DNA of 64,000 nt from contig CM034606.1 in NCBI GenBank assembly GCA_020091685.1, forward strand, positions 34,181,874-34,245,873. The letters run 5' to 3'. Each line of letters opens with the position of its first letter. Position 1 is the first letter of the stretch. The position numbers and the translations under genes were made by a program. The notes below the pieces were generated by a model. The model saw nothing but the letters and a program-made list of their open reading frames with translations. It was not told the DNA's origin and did no database searches. Positions 51,929 to 63,691 of this stretch are shown here, in pieces. The stretch comes from Lutjanus erythropterus (Eukaryota > Chordata > Actinopteri > Lutjaniformes > Lutjanidae).

Positions 51929-53734
51929 CTTGGACTTTGAAAAACTAAAATGAACATGTTTCACTATTTTCTGATACTTTTGTACAGAAAGAGGTGTTAT
52001 GCCCCTATAATCTACAATTTATCATTATGGAAAAGGTTTGGATATGCGTGCCCTGTATGTAACACTAATGTCACATGAACTGTTGCAGACATTATATACT
52101 CTTGCTATAGTTGAGTGGGCTCTGCTACAGATCATTGAGCCTCTGTAGCACCAGTGCTCTGTGCAAAAAAAGTTAGCATACAGCCCTTTGTGCTTACACA
52201 GGCTTGGAATTTACATGTGAGTGTGTTGAGAAACAGCCTACCAGCTTCTCAGTGCCTGATACTACAATCACAACCCGGTAGGAGGATCTGAGATGAGTCA
52301 CATCCTCTAATCTTTGAAAGGCCAAGTTCCCTTCACAGCTCAGGCTTAAAACCATGGATTTCTCACATACATTGTGGTCAAGGTCCTGGTATGAGCTGGC
52401 TGGATAATCTTTGTGCTAGACTGTGACAAGGTACGTACACCTGCATGTTAGTCTGCTGTGTTAAGAGGGTATTGAAAACCAAACCAATAAACTCATGAAG
52501 CCCACATCCACTTTACTATGTCAAAGTTTCTAATGAGCTTTAAAAGACAAGTACAACTCGCTTTACGTATTAGTGGTTATCAATTAACAACAATGGCTAC
52601 CATTAATTGTCATGTTTAATCTAGGGCTGCACCATCTAAAAAGCCAGAAAATAGTGAAAAATGTCCATCCCAGTTTTTCAAAGTCTAAGATGATGTATTT
52701 AAATGTCTTATTTTGTTGGTCCAAAACCCAAAGATATTCAGTGTAATATGATAATAAATGAGGGGAAAACTTGATATCTCCACATTTGAGCAGCTGAAAA
52801 AAGCATTTTCTGCCATTTTGCATTAAATATCACTTAAACAATTTATCAATTATCACAATATTTTAATAGTTAAATAGTTTTGTTTATAACTTGAGTGAGT
52901 TGACAGATTTACTTGCCCCAGCATTGCATTTTACTCGCCATGGGGCAACCAGGCAATTGTTGAGCCCTGCATTAGCTGTAATAATAGGCACAGATATGCC
53001 TTGAGCTAAATGCTAATGACGCCATGCTAACATAATTACAATGACACTGAACACATGCTGATGTTTAGCACATACAGCATGTTTAGAGATGCCCCGATTA
53101 GAGGTGTAGGAAAACACCAACGTACTTGAGTATCACAATGTTATGCTTTGTGATACTGTATCAATTCTCAAAACACTTAAATGTGATATCCTGATAGATG
53201 TAAAGATTCATGACAGGGGTTCATTTTTTGTTGTTTGTTGTTCTGATTGTATTAAAAAGTAAACTTTTTTTTAAAATCAGATTTTATGCATCTTTATTCA
53301 TCTGTCTTTGCAGATTGTCTATGAGCCATATAGACGGATACACAGTTGTTACCGATCTTTTTTTTTTTTTTTTTGTTATAGCAGATGGTATTGTACTATT
53401 ATGGGTCCGTTTTATATTAAACCAAACCGGATCGGTAATACCAAATTTTACCACTAGGTGTCACAGATTACTGGAGTTGTAAATCAGTGAGTTTTCCACA
53501 ATAAAAGCCATGTTAAGAAATTAAGGGCTTTCATCCACTGAAATGCTTTGAGGGCTTTTAATTTGAAATGTTTTGATACAGTTTTTCTTTTGTAAAAACA
53601 GGAGCACCATCTTATTCAAGAAGGTGTGTTTTTGATTGAGTCTATGTTCTCGTGGAGGCAGTGGCATGCAAGGAAGCAAATAACTGCATGGAGCCCTGGA
53701 CAGTGTGACAGTCTACCACAAATTCATCTACACC

Positions 53735-53925
53735 TACAAGTTATTTAGAGTCACCTGTTTACCTGATCTGCTCCTCTTTAGACTGATCCCAATTCAGGGA
53801 AAACTCACACAGGCATGGAGAAAGTACACAAACTCACAGCTGAGAGGTCGTAGCTGGCTGCTGGATTCAAACCCAGGATCTGCATCCTGCAGCCTTAACC
53901 ACATCATTATACTAGAATTTGTTGT
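53735..53925 (-). mobile_element. SINE-like relic (minus orientation)
   Basis: ACTCACACAGGCATGGAGAA, AGTACACAAACTCACAG, GGATTCAAACCCAGGATCTG, CAGCCTTAACCACATCATTA match the complement of a common fish retroposon with a tRNA-like B box (GGATTCGAACCC on this strand; here one base changed). Decayed. Confidence 0.5.
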
Positions 53926-55067
53926 GCAACATTCAGAAAATTGAAAAAACGTCTATTTAAATGGCCTGAAACACTTAATCACTTCTTATTTGATTGTCTC
54001 CTTCATAACACAGGTTAATTAAAGGATACAAAGGGGTTTAATAGGTTAAAAAAGCCACAACTACTAGCGTCACTGCTTAGATGAAGTCCCATAAAGCTGC
54101 AGATGTCGCACTTTAAGATTCAGCACACGAGATTCAGGACAAAAATCAGAGGAGTCTAGACTACAGAGCTGCTTTAGCTGCTCAGTCCTCAGAACAAATG
54201 TGAGGTAGGGTCACACTATGACCGACTGAATGCTTCATTCATTCTGTAGCAGCTAAGCCGAATTTACAGTTAACACACTTATGAAACACCTACATAGTAT
54301 ATATATGTGTGTGGGGGGGGATACCGTATCCTCTAGGGTGTTAATCTATATGAATGGTGAGGGTTTACTGATCTTAAGCCTCATCGTGCCAGTAAAAACT
54401 CTTCCAATTTCCTGTTTCTTCTGACTCAGTCAGACTACCTACTTTCAAACACATGAGCTGCATGCCTTTCCATGTCTTCATCAGTCAACAATAAGGCTTT
54501 TCACAGGAGATGCAGTCACTCTACGGAAGTTGTTATGACTGACCACAGGCTGCATCAATATCCTGACGTGATACCAGCCTCAGGTTCTCTTCATCTCCTT
54601 CACTGAAGTTTAAATGCAGTTTTGAAACCAACAGCAGCACTTTAGAGTGAAGGTTCACCTGTGAAATTTACTTAAACTGAACAGTTTGCTTCAGTCACTG
54701 ACCACTAACCTGCAGTGTGGATATAAAGTACTGAAACTCCTTGGCTGCTGTTTATTTATTGCTCATGTTTGCAGCAGTTTGTGTTTAGCAGTAGGGTTCA
54801 GTTTTTGAGAGTGTGCAATAGAGCATTGTGACAGCTGGTGTACCTGGAGCTGAGTGAAAGCTCCAAACAAATCATCATCATTTGACATGCTGTCTGACTA
54901 CGGCTTAAGAAATGTATTTTATACCCATTGTGCAAAGCCACACTTCTGGCTGCTTCCCACAAGCTACCTGATCTCCCTCCAAGGACTCTGTGTGTTTTGC
55001 ATGATTTTGAGTCTCAGGGCAATTGCTGCGGCACTCAGTGGGATACACTGCCATTCTAGTCAATACT

Positions 55068-55514
55068 GTAATTTACACCAGAAGCACCATGGCGCGTCTC
55101 AGCAGCATCCCAGAAGCGGCTCGGCGCTCTGCTCTGCAGAGAATACGCAGCAAGTCTATTTTTGACAGATGGCACGTCAATTGGCACAGAGCAGGTCGAA
55201 CAGGTAGGAAGTCAGGCACGGAAAACAGGGGAGAATCCAGTTGATTTTCAAGATAAAAGACCCCATGCAGACTCGTGATCATAAAGACAGACAGAAAATA
55301 AACAATTTAACTACGTAGCCTGCTTATCCATGGTAGAAACACAAAGAGCAAAGAAAGAGGACTTAATCAACAAAATCAGAGCAAGTAAACATAATCAAAT
55401 GGGCAAAACGCTACACTGCTGAAACGCTGCTGGTGTAAATTGAAGTTGCGTGCACGATGGAGCAAAACCGCAGCGCAGCCGTGACGCGCCACAGCCGCAC
55501 CTGGTGTAAATTAC
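55068..55514. mobile_element. MITE with GTAATTTACACCAG GC-rich TIRs
   Basis: Left GTAATTTACACCAGAAGCAC then CATGGCGCGTC; right end reversed reads GTAATTTACACCAGGTGCGG then CTGTGGCGCGTC. Both ends share the spacing of GTAATTTACACCAG to GGCGCGTC, about 30 bp. The interior is 390 bp, GC-richer at the ends than the surroundings. No clear TSD. Confidence 0.72.
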
Positions 55515-55520
55515 GGGTAA

Positions 55521-55736
55521 GATGACATCCTTAAATGTCTTATTTTAGTCACAACCCAAAGATATTCAATTTACTGTCAAAAAAGGAGTTAAGAAACCAA
55601 CAAATATTCACATTTAAGCAGCTGAAATCAGGGAATTTTTATACTTTTTCTTAAAAACGAATTAATTCTCAAAATAGCTGGCAATTAATTTTATAATTGA
55701 TTAATAATCTATTAATCAATTAATTGTTGCAGCTCT
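55521..55736 (+). mobile_element. AGGGCTGCAAC family element, copy 5 (5' truncated)
   Basis: Begins inside the family core (GATGACATCCTTAAATGTCT) directly after the MITE at 55068-55514 and runs to AATTAATTGTTGCAGCTCT. The 5' half is missing, so a breakpoint lies at the junction with the MITE. Confidence 0.72.
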
Positions 55737-55822
55737 AATAGCAACATATTGTTTTAGAGAGCAAATTTTATTGTTTCCCCAGGCTTATGCTTGGTGGAGA
55801 TCATGCGATCAGTCATGTGCAT

Positions 55823-55823
<1 letters not shown>

Positions 55824-55874
<51 letters not shown>

Positions 55875-55891
55875 GTGTGTGTGTGTGTGTG
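55824..55891 (+). repeat. (GT)n microsatellite with shared flank
   Basis: About 34 GT units with one GC interruption. The left flank GGCTTATGCTTGGTGGAGAT and CATGCGATCAGTCATG is similar to the reverse complement of the flank at 49956-50005. Confidence 0.95.
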
Positions 55892-55964
55892 ACCAACAGA
55901 CAGAAGGGTGCACTATGAAGTAAGATTAATGGTTAGCAAGGTCTAAAGCCAGGGTTTTCAGAGT

Positions 55965-56036
55965 TACAAAGGTAGATTTCTGACCTAATTGCCCGATTGA
56001 GCAGGTGAAAAAAACATTAACGTTGAACCCTGCAGT
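55965..56036 (-). mobile_element. CAGGGCTCAACAA family right end, copy 3
   Basis: GTAGATTTCTGACCTAATTG and AAAAAACATTAACGTTGAAC CCTGCA parallel the right end of the element at 57103-57597 (GTAGATTTCTGACCCACTTG, AAAAACATTAATGTTGAAC). Only the end remains or the other end is not visible. Confidence 0.5.
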
Positions 56037-57102
56037 ATGTCAGAAGCAAGGTCATTCTTTTATAATTCATAACATAATAGGTGTTTTATGTTATATTTAT
56101 ATTTCAGCCAGACGTGTCTGCAGACATTTTTTGTCAATCAAGTGTATTTTACTGTCTGATTATCTTGGCCCATTCCGTCAGCCGACCGATTAATTAGTCT
56201 ATCACTGATGTGAAGATTGCAAAAAGAGAGCTTGAGAAGTTCAAACCCTGCCCTCTATTGAAACTTCAAAAAACTGTCAAACAAGCCCTAAGGGAGGAGG
56301 GGATTTTGGATGCTGTCAGACAATCTGACAATGATTGTTTGAAGAACAGGCCCTTACAATAATAAATAGAAATGGAAATGATTATGGCTTTATATAGCTG
56401 CCCCATTACTGCCAAACTGCACATAAAACCCATTATTTGTTAAACAAAGTCAGCCTTATAATTTCATATGAATATTGGTAAATATAGTGTCTGACAGTCG
56501 AATGCTGCCTGAGGACACTGCTACATGTCCAAGCATGTCTGCTGAGACATGAAGCAACTGGGGCTTTGAGTTCACACACAATATCCTAACCACAAGCACA
56601 TACATACTACCGTACTACCAAACCTCCTAATCCATTCTCTGGAGCCATACTAGGTTTCATAGGTGTGATTGGTTTTTCCAAAAGTTAAACATGACTCACT
56701 TTGCATCTAAATTCCAAATTATAGTTTCACAATGATTACTGTTTTCAGAACCATCTCTGGTGTGTATATTCACATTCAGAGACTACCTTTCCCAGTGCAT
56801 TAGAAGCCTTGGAAGGTCATTTGGTTCAGTGTGTGTGAGCTGTTTCCCCTCTGTATTTCCCATTATCATCCCGAGACTTTATTACCTCTCCACACGTACA
56901 GACCACAAACCAGTTCCAGACCTTGACCCCAGGGGCAGGGAGCTGCTCCCAGGTGGTGCCTGTGAGACAAGGAGGGGAGGCTTGGGCGGAGGTGTCAAAA
57001 TATCACCCTGAGTATACATACAAGACACCTGCTGTAACATTTTATACCCACTTTGCTGTGAACATTATCCAGGGTCAAGTAACTGTGTGCAACGCCCCAC
57101 CC

Positions 57103-57597
57103 CAGGGCTCAACAAAAAAGGCTGGGCCAAAAAAATTAACTATGAAACTGTTTTGATAATCTATTAATCGTAGGGCCAAAAGTAATTTTTCATGCAAAAA
57201 TGGCAAAAAATGTTGTTTTAAGCCTCTTAAACATGGAGATTCCCTGCTTCTCTTCATTAATTATAATATAAAACTGAATATCTTTGGGTTTTGGACTGAG
57301 AAAAAAAGACACTTAAAGACATTTTTCACAAATTTCATATTTCATAGACATTTCAGCTCTTGACTAAACATGGCAATAAACTTAACCGCAAATAAATAAA
57401 ACAATTTGTCCAGGGGCAAGTAAAAATGGACTTGGGCAAGTAGATTTCTGACCCACTTGACTCAAACACCAGTAGTGGTGGAGCTAGGACTCAGGGGATG
57501 TCCACCTCAACGGGGAACAGAGAAACACCAGAACAGCACTGGAAACCAATAGCAACCTAACATCCAAGTGAAAAAAAACATTAATGTTGAACTTTGC
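57103..57597 (-). mobile_element. CAGGGCTCAACAA family element, copy 4
   Basis: Left CAGGGCTCAACAAAAAAGGC; right ...AAACATTAATGTTGAACTTT. The interior carries the shared core in minus orientation (CTTTGGGTTTTGGACTGAGA, AAGACACTTAAAGACATTTT) and GGGGCAAGTAAAAATGG / GGGCAAGTAGATTTCTGACC. About 130 bp of different sequence sits before the right end. Confidence 0.58.
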
Positions 57598-57903
57598 ACC
57601 CCCAAACAGTTATTGTCCAATCATAACTCAGTAACAAAAGTTAGCCATGGCAGGTCTGTCAAACTTTCATCAAACGTACGGGAGATACTCAGCATGTAAA
57701 AAGTTTGCAGATTATGGTAGAATGAACTAAGGGCTAACTAGCTACACTGCACTGCAAGAACAACACTGAACATGCAGTTTAACTTCAGAATAATATCAAG
57801 TAGGTAGCCGTCAGAGGCAACATTAAAACTCCTTACAGGGTCCTTGTTTTGAAACTGGTCAGCTGGACACATAAAAAGTCAGCTGGAGACTGTATCTTAG
57901 TTC

Positions 57904-58110
57904 AGTGGTTCTAAATCTTTTCGAGCTGTGACCCCACCAGAATAATCATGTTAGTGATCGCGACTTTCAAAAATCGACGGCTAGCTAGAAATGCAAAGTA
58001 GACATTTCTTCTGGAACAGGAGAAAAATTTCACTATTGATAACAGGAAAGGAAAAAAGTCAAAAACTGGAGCTGGCAGGAGCAATAACCATAATAACCCT
58101 TCTGTTTTTT
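57904..58110 (+). mobile_element. Left end of a CAGTGGTTCTAAATCTTTT-type hAT-like relic
   Basis: CAGTGGTTCTAAATCTTTTC then GAGCTGTGACCCCACCAGAA is the well-known left end of a widespread vertebrate hAT relic (CAGTGGTTCTCAA). The right end is not identified, so the end coordinate is approximate. Confidence 0.5.
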
Positions 58111-58314
58111 CTGGCTTAGATTGATGGTAATGGGATGGGACAGAAACCATCCTTCTGGGATTGGGATGGGACAGATTTTTTTTTTACTCTGTCATAGGAT
58201 TGGGATGGTAACTAATAGGGCTGGGAATAGCGACAGTGAATTACACCAAGAGCAACAGCTTTATAGTTATAAACCACCTTGTAACAAAGAGTTCACATGT
58301 CAGTGGTATATTTC

Positions 58315-58888
58315 TATAGCCTGGGAACCAGACAAATCTGCAGAGTTCATGTTTTCATTTGCTCTGGCAGATACGACTGAATCCAGTCTATTCAGACAAA
58401 ATTCCACCTGCCTTGGATCCAGTCAGGCCAATCATAACCCTTTATTTCATATGGGATATAAGGTAAGTTTGGTACAATGATTGACCAATAAGCATCACTG
58501 GTTCAGATTTGAAAAGTGATATGTCTTTTGTTCTTTTCATCATTCTGATTGGTTGTAGGTCTATCCAATTCTATCTAGGTGTTACGTCCAGCGTAACACC
58601 TCAGGCTCTCGAAACTCAACCCATCAAACTAGGTTCTGATCAAATATGGATCAAGATTCTGTTACTACATTGCCTATTTTTTGCCTAAAATATTTTTTGA
58701 AAAATATTTTAGCGTGCTGTTTAATGGCAATACTGCTTTACAGCAGACCATTCACCACAGCATCACATGCTTTGTTGCTTTGATTGGTTGTATCCAGTTG
58801 ATCCAGTTGTGTACTGAGACATTTTGGTGTGTGTTAATAAGCCCCATGGAAATCTAAAATTACCTTAAAAGTTCCAGACTAATTCAAC
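58315..58888 (+). repeat. Interspersed repeat X, copy 2
   Basis: Longer copy of the repeat at 3773-4264, with extra material in the 3' part (GCAGACCATTCACCACAGCA, TGTATCCAGTTGATCCAGTT) lacking in copy 1. The two copies diverged clearly, so the family is not very young. Confidence 0.7.
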
Positions 58889-58934
58889 TTTGTGATGCCA
58901 GCCTAACATGTCTATACATTTTAAACATAAAATA

Positions 58935-59550
58935 AACTCAGTAAGACATTTAATAAAGGTACTTTGTTACTGTACATCAGCAGATTTTTAAGATATCTGT
59001 ACTTAACTTGAGTATTTCTTTTTCTGACAACTTTTCACTTTTCACTCCGTAGATTTGAACATGAATATCTGTACTTTCTACTCATCACGTTTATGAAAAC
59101 AGGCTTGTTACTTTAGTTTGAATACATTTCAGAGGAATTATTGCTTATATTTATTTTGCATCATTGTGCACTGCCTTCTCAAGACAATAAAAAAGTAACA
59201 AGATGAAAACAAAAAAAAAAGACGTAGCAAGAAGAATAACATAAAACATATTACAAGACAAAAAACACGCAACAGGACAAGAATATTGTAAAAGGTGTAA
59301 GACAGAGAGGGAGATTTGACCACAGAGACAAGCTGAGGTTCAGTTATCTTTGCACAGAAACACCCAGTCCTTCACAGGACAACTTTTTTATACTTTGACT
59401 ACATTTTCGAGTTTGTACTCTTTCACTTTTACTTGTGTAAAGACGTTAAACCAGTGCTTCTAATTTTACCTTTTAATCTTTTTTTACACAAGTATCTGTA
59501 CTTCTACTAAAGTAAAGAATGTGCGTACATTTGCCACCTCTGTTGTAACA
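58935..59550 (-). repeat. AGTACAGATAC / AGTAAAAGTA repeat, copy 2
   Basis: Reverse orientation relative to 172-710: GGTACTTTGTTACTGTACAT on the left, ACAAGTATCTGTACTTCTAC and TAAAGTAAAGAATG on the right, with the interior AACAAGATGAAAACAAAA matching the reversed interior of copy 1. Confidence 0.6.
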
Positions 59551-61928
59551 TAATGTGATGTAGACTGAATGATCTACTACATCAAAATGATGTTAACACA
59601 AACCAGTGTAAATAGAGCACTATGCAATGACCACCACTTGTAGTGAGAATCTGGTCGTTTTGTCTCTCTGAATTAAAATGGAGCTATGGTACAAAAATGG
59701 CTTCCACTGTATCTGACAGAATACTGGCCAAAAGTCCAGGCTGGGTTGTGAAGGCGTGTACCAACCTGGAAACAGCAGCTCTGAAAAATGTCTCTGTCTC
59801 TGAACCTCCTGACCCTGTTGACATCCACCATTCCTGAGCCCCACTCCACCGCCCGATGCCATTTCCTGTCAGTGCTGGTATAACTGGGGGATATGATGGC
59901 AGCCATTTAGCTTCTTCCACATAAAATGCCTATGTTTAGCTCCTGAAAGTGTGTCAAATGCATTCCATTTCCCCTTACATTGGGTGGGTGAGTTTCTGCT
60001 TTCCATGGAAAACCAACCACACAGCAGTGAAATCACACCCGTGCACAAACACACATATCTTGGTTGAAAAGAGAGGTAGTTCTCTGCAGCCACAGCTATC
60101 AGAGCCAAAGCCTCCACCGCCTCAATAAAAGTGCTGATCTACACATGGTGGGCACCCGACCACCATTAAAACATAGCCTAAAGTAAGACTTAAACTCAAA
60201 ATACTCCTCAAATTTAACCCACAAATACACACACTTATGCCAGACTACTGATAAACCTTTTAGCTGTGGCAGAGGAAGCTTTCAACATGAACTCATTCCC
60301 ACAAACATGGAAACTGATGCACCATACATATAATATTTCAGCTGGCTCAATTACATGCAACTCATCAGGAGTGCAGGCAATTATGTGTGTGAAATTTAAC
60401 AGGCAAAGTAATAAAGCGTTATAACCTGTTAATGCTCTTGTTGTGCTGGGACCACTGCCAGGTCCTTATAGAAGCGATGTGGCTGCTGGCCAACGGGGGA
60501 TATTCTGCAGGTTTAATCGAGAGATGGGCTTACACACTCAAATCCTCCACTGATTACAGTGTGAGAAAGGAAGAGTGGAGCTCCAGGTTTATTACTCCTA
60601 CTGTATACTGTGTGTATACATTTCTGTGGTGCTGGGCAATGTCCTGTGCTCTAAAATGGACTCTGTGGTATAAAATGTGGCCTAGAATTATTCCTGGATT
60701 CTGAAATAACTCACTCCATGCATGCATTCCATATGTTGAGACTGTTTTTGATAATACATGTGAACATAAGCTGTGATGAATCACATTAGTGTTATTATTA
60801 CTGGGACAATACATTTATTTCCCAATTCAATGTTATCACGACGTAATTTTTGTTGCAATTTTTGTTTGCTTTTTTAAAAGTTGAATCATGCACTTCTGGC
60901 AACAGTATATAACAAGTTATACTGTATTTCTGAAAACAATCTTCATGTCAGTCACCCTTTAAGATTTTTTTTCAGCAACATCATATTTATACTGCATAGA
61001 AAAATGTCCCTTAAACCTGCACACAAAAAGAGCCTTAAAATGAACATTCCTTCACATATGAAATTGAACTTTGAAACTGTAAATTGTGAGTTTGAGTTTT
61101 GAGGTTGCTGTCACTGGTCAGTGTTGAAGCCAGATTAAGTTAGTAATGTGAATTTAGCAGCTATCTGTTTCCACAGAGCATAGTAAGCATGTTAAATTAA
61201 AAAAATGCTTTTGTTAAGATAATATTGCCACAATTACAAGACTAATTTTTGTTTGCATGTTAAAGGGAATTCCCATTATGTATTACCGTCAAGCTACCAA
61301 TTTATGTGCTAGTCATTTAAATACATAAAAAAATAGATTCAGTAATCAAAACATCAATTCAGGCACTGTAAAAAAGAACTTTAGAGAATCATTTCTCCCA
61401 CTTCTCCTCCTATTACAAACCCCTTAAAAGAATTCCACTACGTTTCATTTTACTTCATACTTCATATTTTAATCTTATATCTCACTATATATATTCACAG
61501 ACGTATATGTTCACACCATATTTTTGCTGCTGCACTTTTTTTTAACTGACTGCATCAACAACACATTAAAACTTGTTTTGGATAAAGTCTTAATCACAAA
61601 CTTTCTGAATTAAATTAATTAATTGTTTTTTCCACAGCTGATGCTAACAAAGTGAGACATCTTGCTTTTTTCTCATGTATCAGATTTGCATATGTGCTGT
61701 ACCAATCAGCACATTTCCCCACCATGCTAGCATCATCAGTGTCTGGTTGGACTGGGAGATCCCAGCAGAACATGATTAGCCTATTTTAGCAACAAGTCAA
61801 CTAGCTATCTGTCCATCAGGTAACTGCGTTAATGACCTTGGTACTGTGATCTGTCGTCAAACTGGCCATTAGGACATCTTTATAAGGACAAATGGCTCCA
61901 CTGTAATCGAGGTCAAAGGAATTTGAAA

Positions 61929-62277
61929 AGGGCTGCAACTAACAATTATTTTCACATATGATTAAGCTGTCAACCTGTCGATTATTTTCTGGATTTATCG
62001 ATTAGTTATTTTGTCTATGATATTTCAGAAAATGGTGAAAAGTGTCAATAAATGTTTCCAAAAACTCAAGGTCATGTTCTCAAATGTCCACAACTCAAAG
62101 ATATTCAGTTTACTGTCAGAGAGGTGTAAAGAAACCAGAAAATATTCACATTCAAAAAGGTAAAATCAGAGAATTTTGGCTTTTTTTTTCTTCAAAAATT
62201 ACTCAAACCAATTAATCGATTATCAGTAGCTGGTGATTAATTTAATAATTGATTATTCCATTAATTGTTGCAGCTCT
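61929..62277 (+). mobile_element. AGGGCTGCAAC family element, copy 6 (full length)
   Basis: Starts AGGGCTGCAACTAACAATTA, ends ATTAATTGTTGCAGCTCT; the ends are inverted repeats of about 25 bp with ATTAA/TTAAT spacing. The core (GTCCACAACTCAAAGATATT, CAGTTTACTGTCAGAG, AAAGAAACCAGAAAATATTC) is the best preserved in the window and serves as reference. Confidence 0.82.
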
Positions 62278-63691
62278 AATTATTTAAGACACTTTTATAA
62301 AGTATTTGGCACTGTAATAAAACTTTGTCAACATGTCAAAAATGTACCACTATGGTTGAGATCAACAGAAATATTCAGGAAACCCATGATGACCAGCATC
62401 AAAACCAATCACATAATAGCATAGTGTAATGTTAAGACATGAAGCTAAACTGTTCCTTTAAGTTTGATCATGTCATGACAAAGACACTGACTGGTTACGT
62501 TGTCTTGATTAACGTCAAGCTGTTCAAAACAATGTCAACTTTGCATTAAAGATGACATAACTGACCTAAAAACAGACATGCATAAAGACTTCTTCACATT
62601 CATGACAGGTGTCAAGTCATGGTTGTGATGTGTTATGTCAGTCTTATGCACGCCACTTCAAAAAAAAGTACTTTTTATATGCACACGTTTTTAAACATAT
62701 CTGTAAGAGCGCCATAGAGGTAGCCTGAGATCTAAGAATTTCATTGTCAGCGACTGCTTCACTGTAATTGCTGTATATTTGTTGTGTACATGACAATATA
62801 GGACCTTGAACGCCAACTTGAACAAATGGGGTTCTGTAAAAGTTAAAATAATGACGTAGTGCTTCACTTGAAGCCATGTATTCAGATCAGCTCAGGGTAA
62901 AGGTGACATTTTACTATAAAAATCATAAAGAAGTGAATGAAAAGACAAACTTTGGTGTAGGTTAGTAACAGTTTTCAGCATTCTTCAGTGTCACTGTGAA
63001 TTCCTGACCTGTGACTCCGGTTTGAGGTCAGACAACAGTACTGCTCTGATTTGGTCCCGACACTGAGCTCTAAGCACATTAGCAGATTTCTGAGCAGATT
63101 GGAAAACCAGGGTCTTGGCCGGTACCAGGAAAAATACTCTGGCTCTTTTTCACGCAGGTCCCACGAGAAACAAAACGTCTGAAGGAAGACGATCTGATGC
63201 GAGCGGCCGGTGATGACAGATAAGGTTACAGTCCGAGAACCCTGCAAATGCCTGGCAGCAACTTTGGAGCAACAGTCTAATTACCATGCAAACAATAGAT
63301 GACACACTGGTCTGTGAGCTGGAAACATTCAGGGGCCAAAGAGACCTGAGTCCTGAGTCACCAAACACCGCTGAAGACAAGTGTATCTCTGGGCTGAGCT
63401 GAAGTATCTGCTCACATGTTAACAGATGCTCCAGGCTATGAGGGTTTAGGGATGAGCTCAATTTGTTTTCTTGACATGGTGAGTCAGCGGTTATTGTAGC
63501 TCGTTCCTCCATTTCCAACAATAAAGATGAAGCATTAGTTAAGTCTAGATTATTCTCACTAATCTGGCTCATTATGTTCCTGTAAACAGTGTTTTATAGT
63601 CCTGGCTTTAACTAAAAGAGGTCTCTGTATCACATCACTTACTGAAAAACTCAACAGTGGTTCTGTTTGAAGGCATCTGTAACTTCTAAGT

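Larger units (their letters stand above)
51437..52969. mobile_element. CAGGGCTCAACAA family composite element, copy 2
   Basis: Left TAGGGCTCAACAATCAGGC; right end reversed CAGGGCTCAACAATTGCCTG. Sub-terminal GGGCAAGTAAAT motifs occur on both sides (ATTTACTTGCCCC near 52910). The left side has a 20-bp tandem duplication (51471-51522). The inner arms are partly inverted: CTTTGAAAAACTAAAATGAA at 51935 versus CCCAGTTTTTCAAAGTC at 52669. A further element (about 51588-51928) is inserted in the left arm. No transposase ORF. Confidence 0.65.

Noticed and set aside
55023-55244. Plus-strand frame with MARLSSIPEAARRSALQRIR
   Set aside because: Lies in the left end of a MITE (55068-55514); the ATG and Arg-rich residues come from the GC-rich TIR.
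59620-59920. Three overlapping open frames on the minus strand and one on the plus strand
   Set aside because: All frames are open at once, which reflects low stop density, not coding. The DNA looks like an interspersed repeat.
63150-63572. 140-codon open frame on the minus strand near the right edge
   Set aside because: No recognisable domain, no splice partner in phase with the first coding exon, ordinary composition. Could contain an untranslated exon, but nothing shows it.
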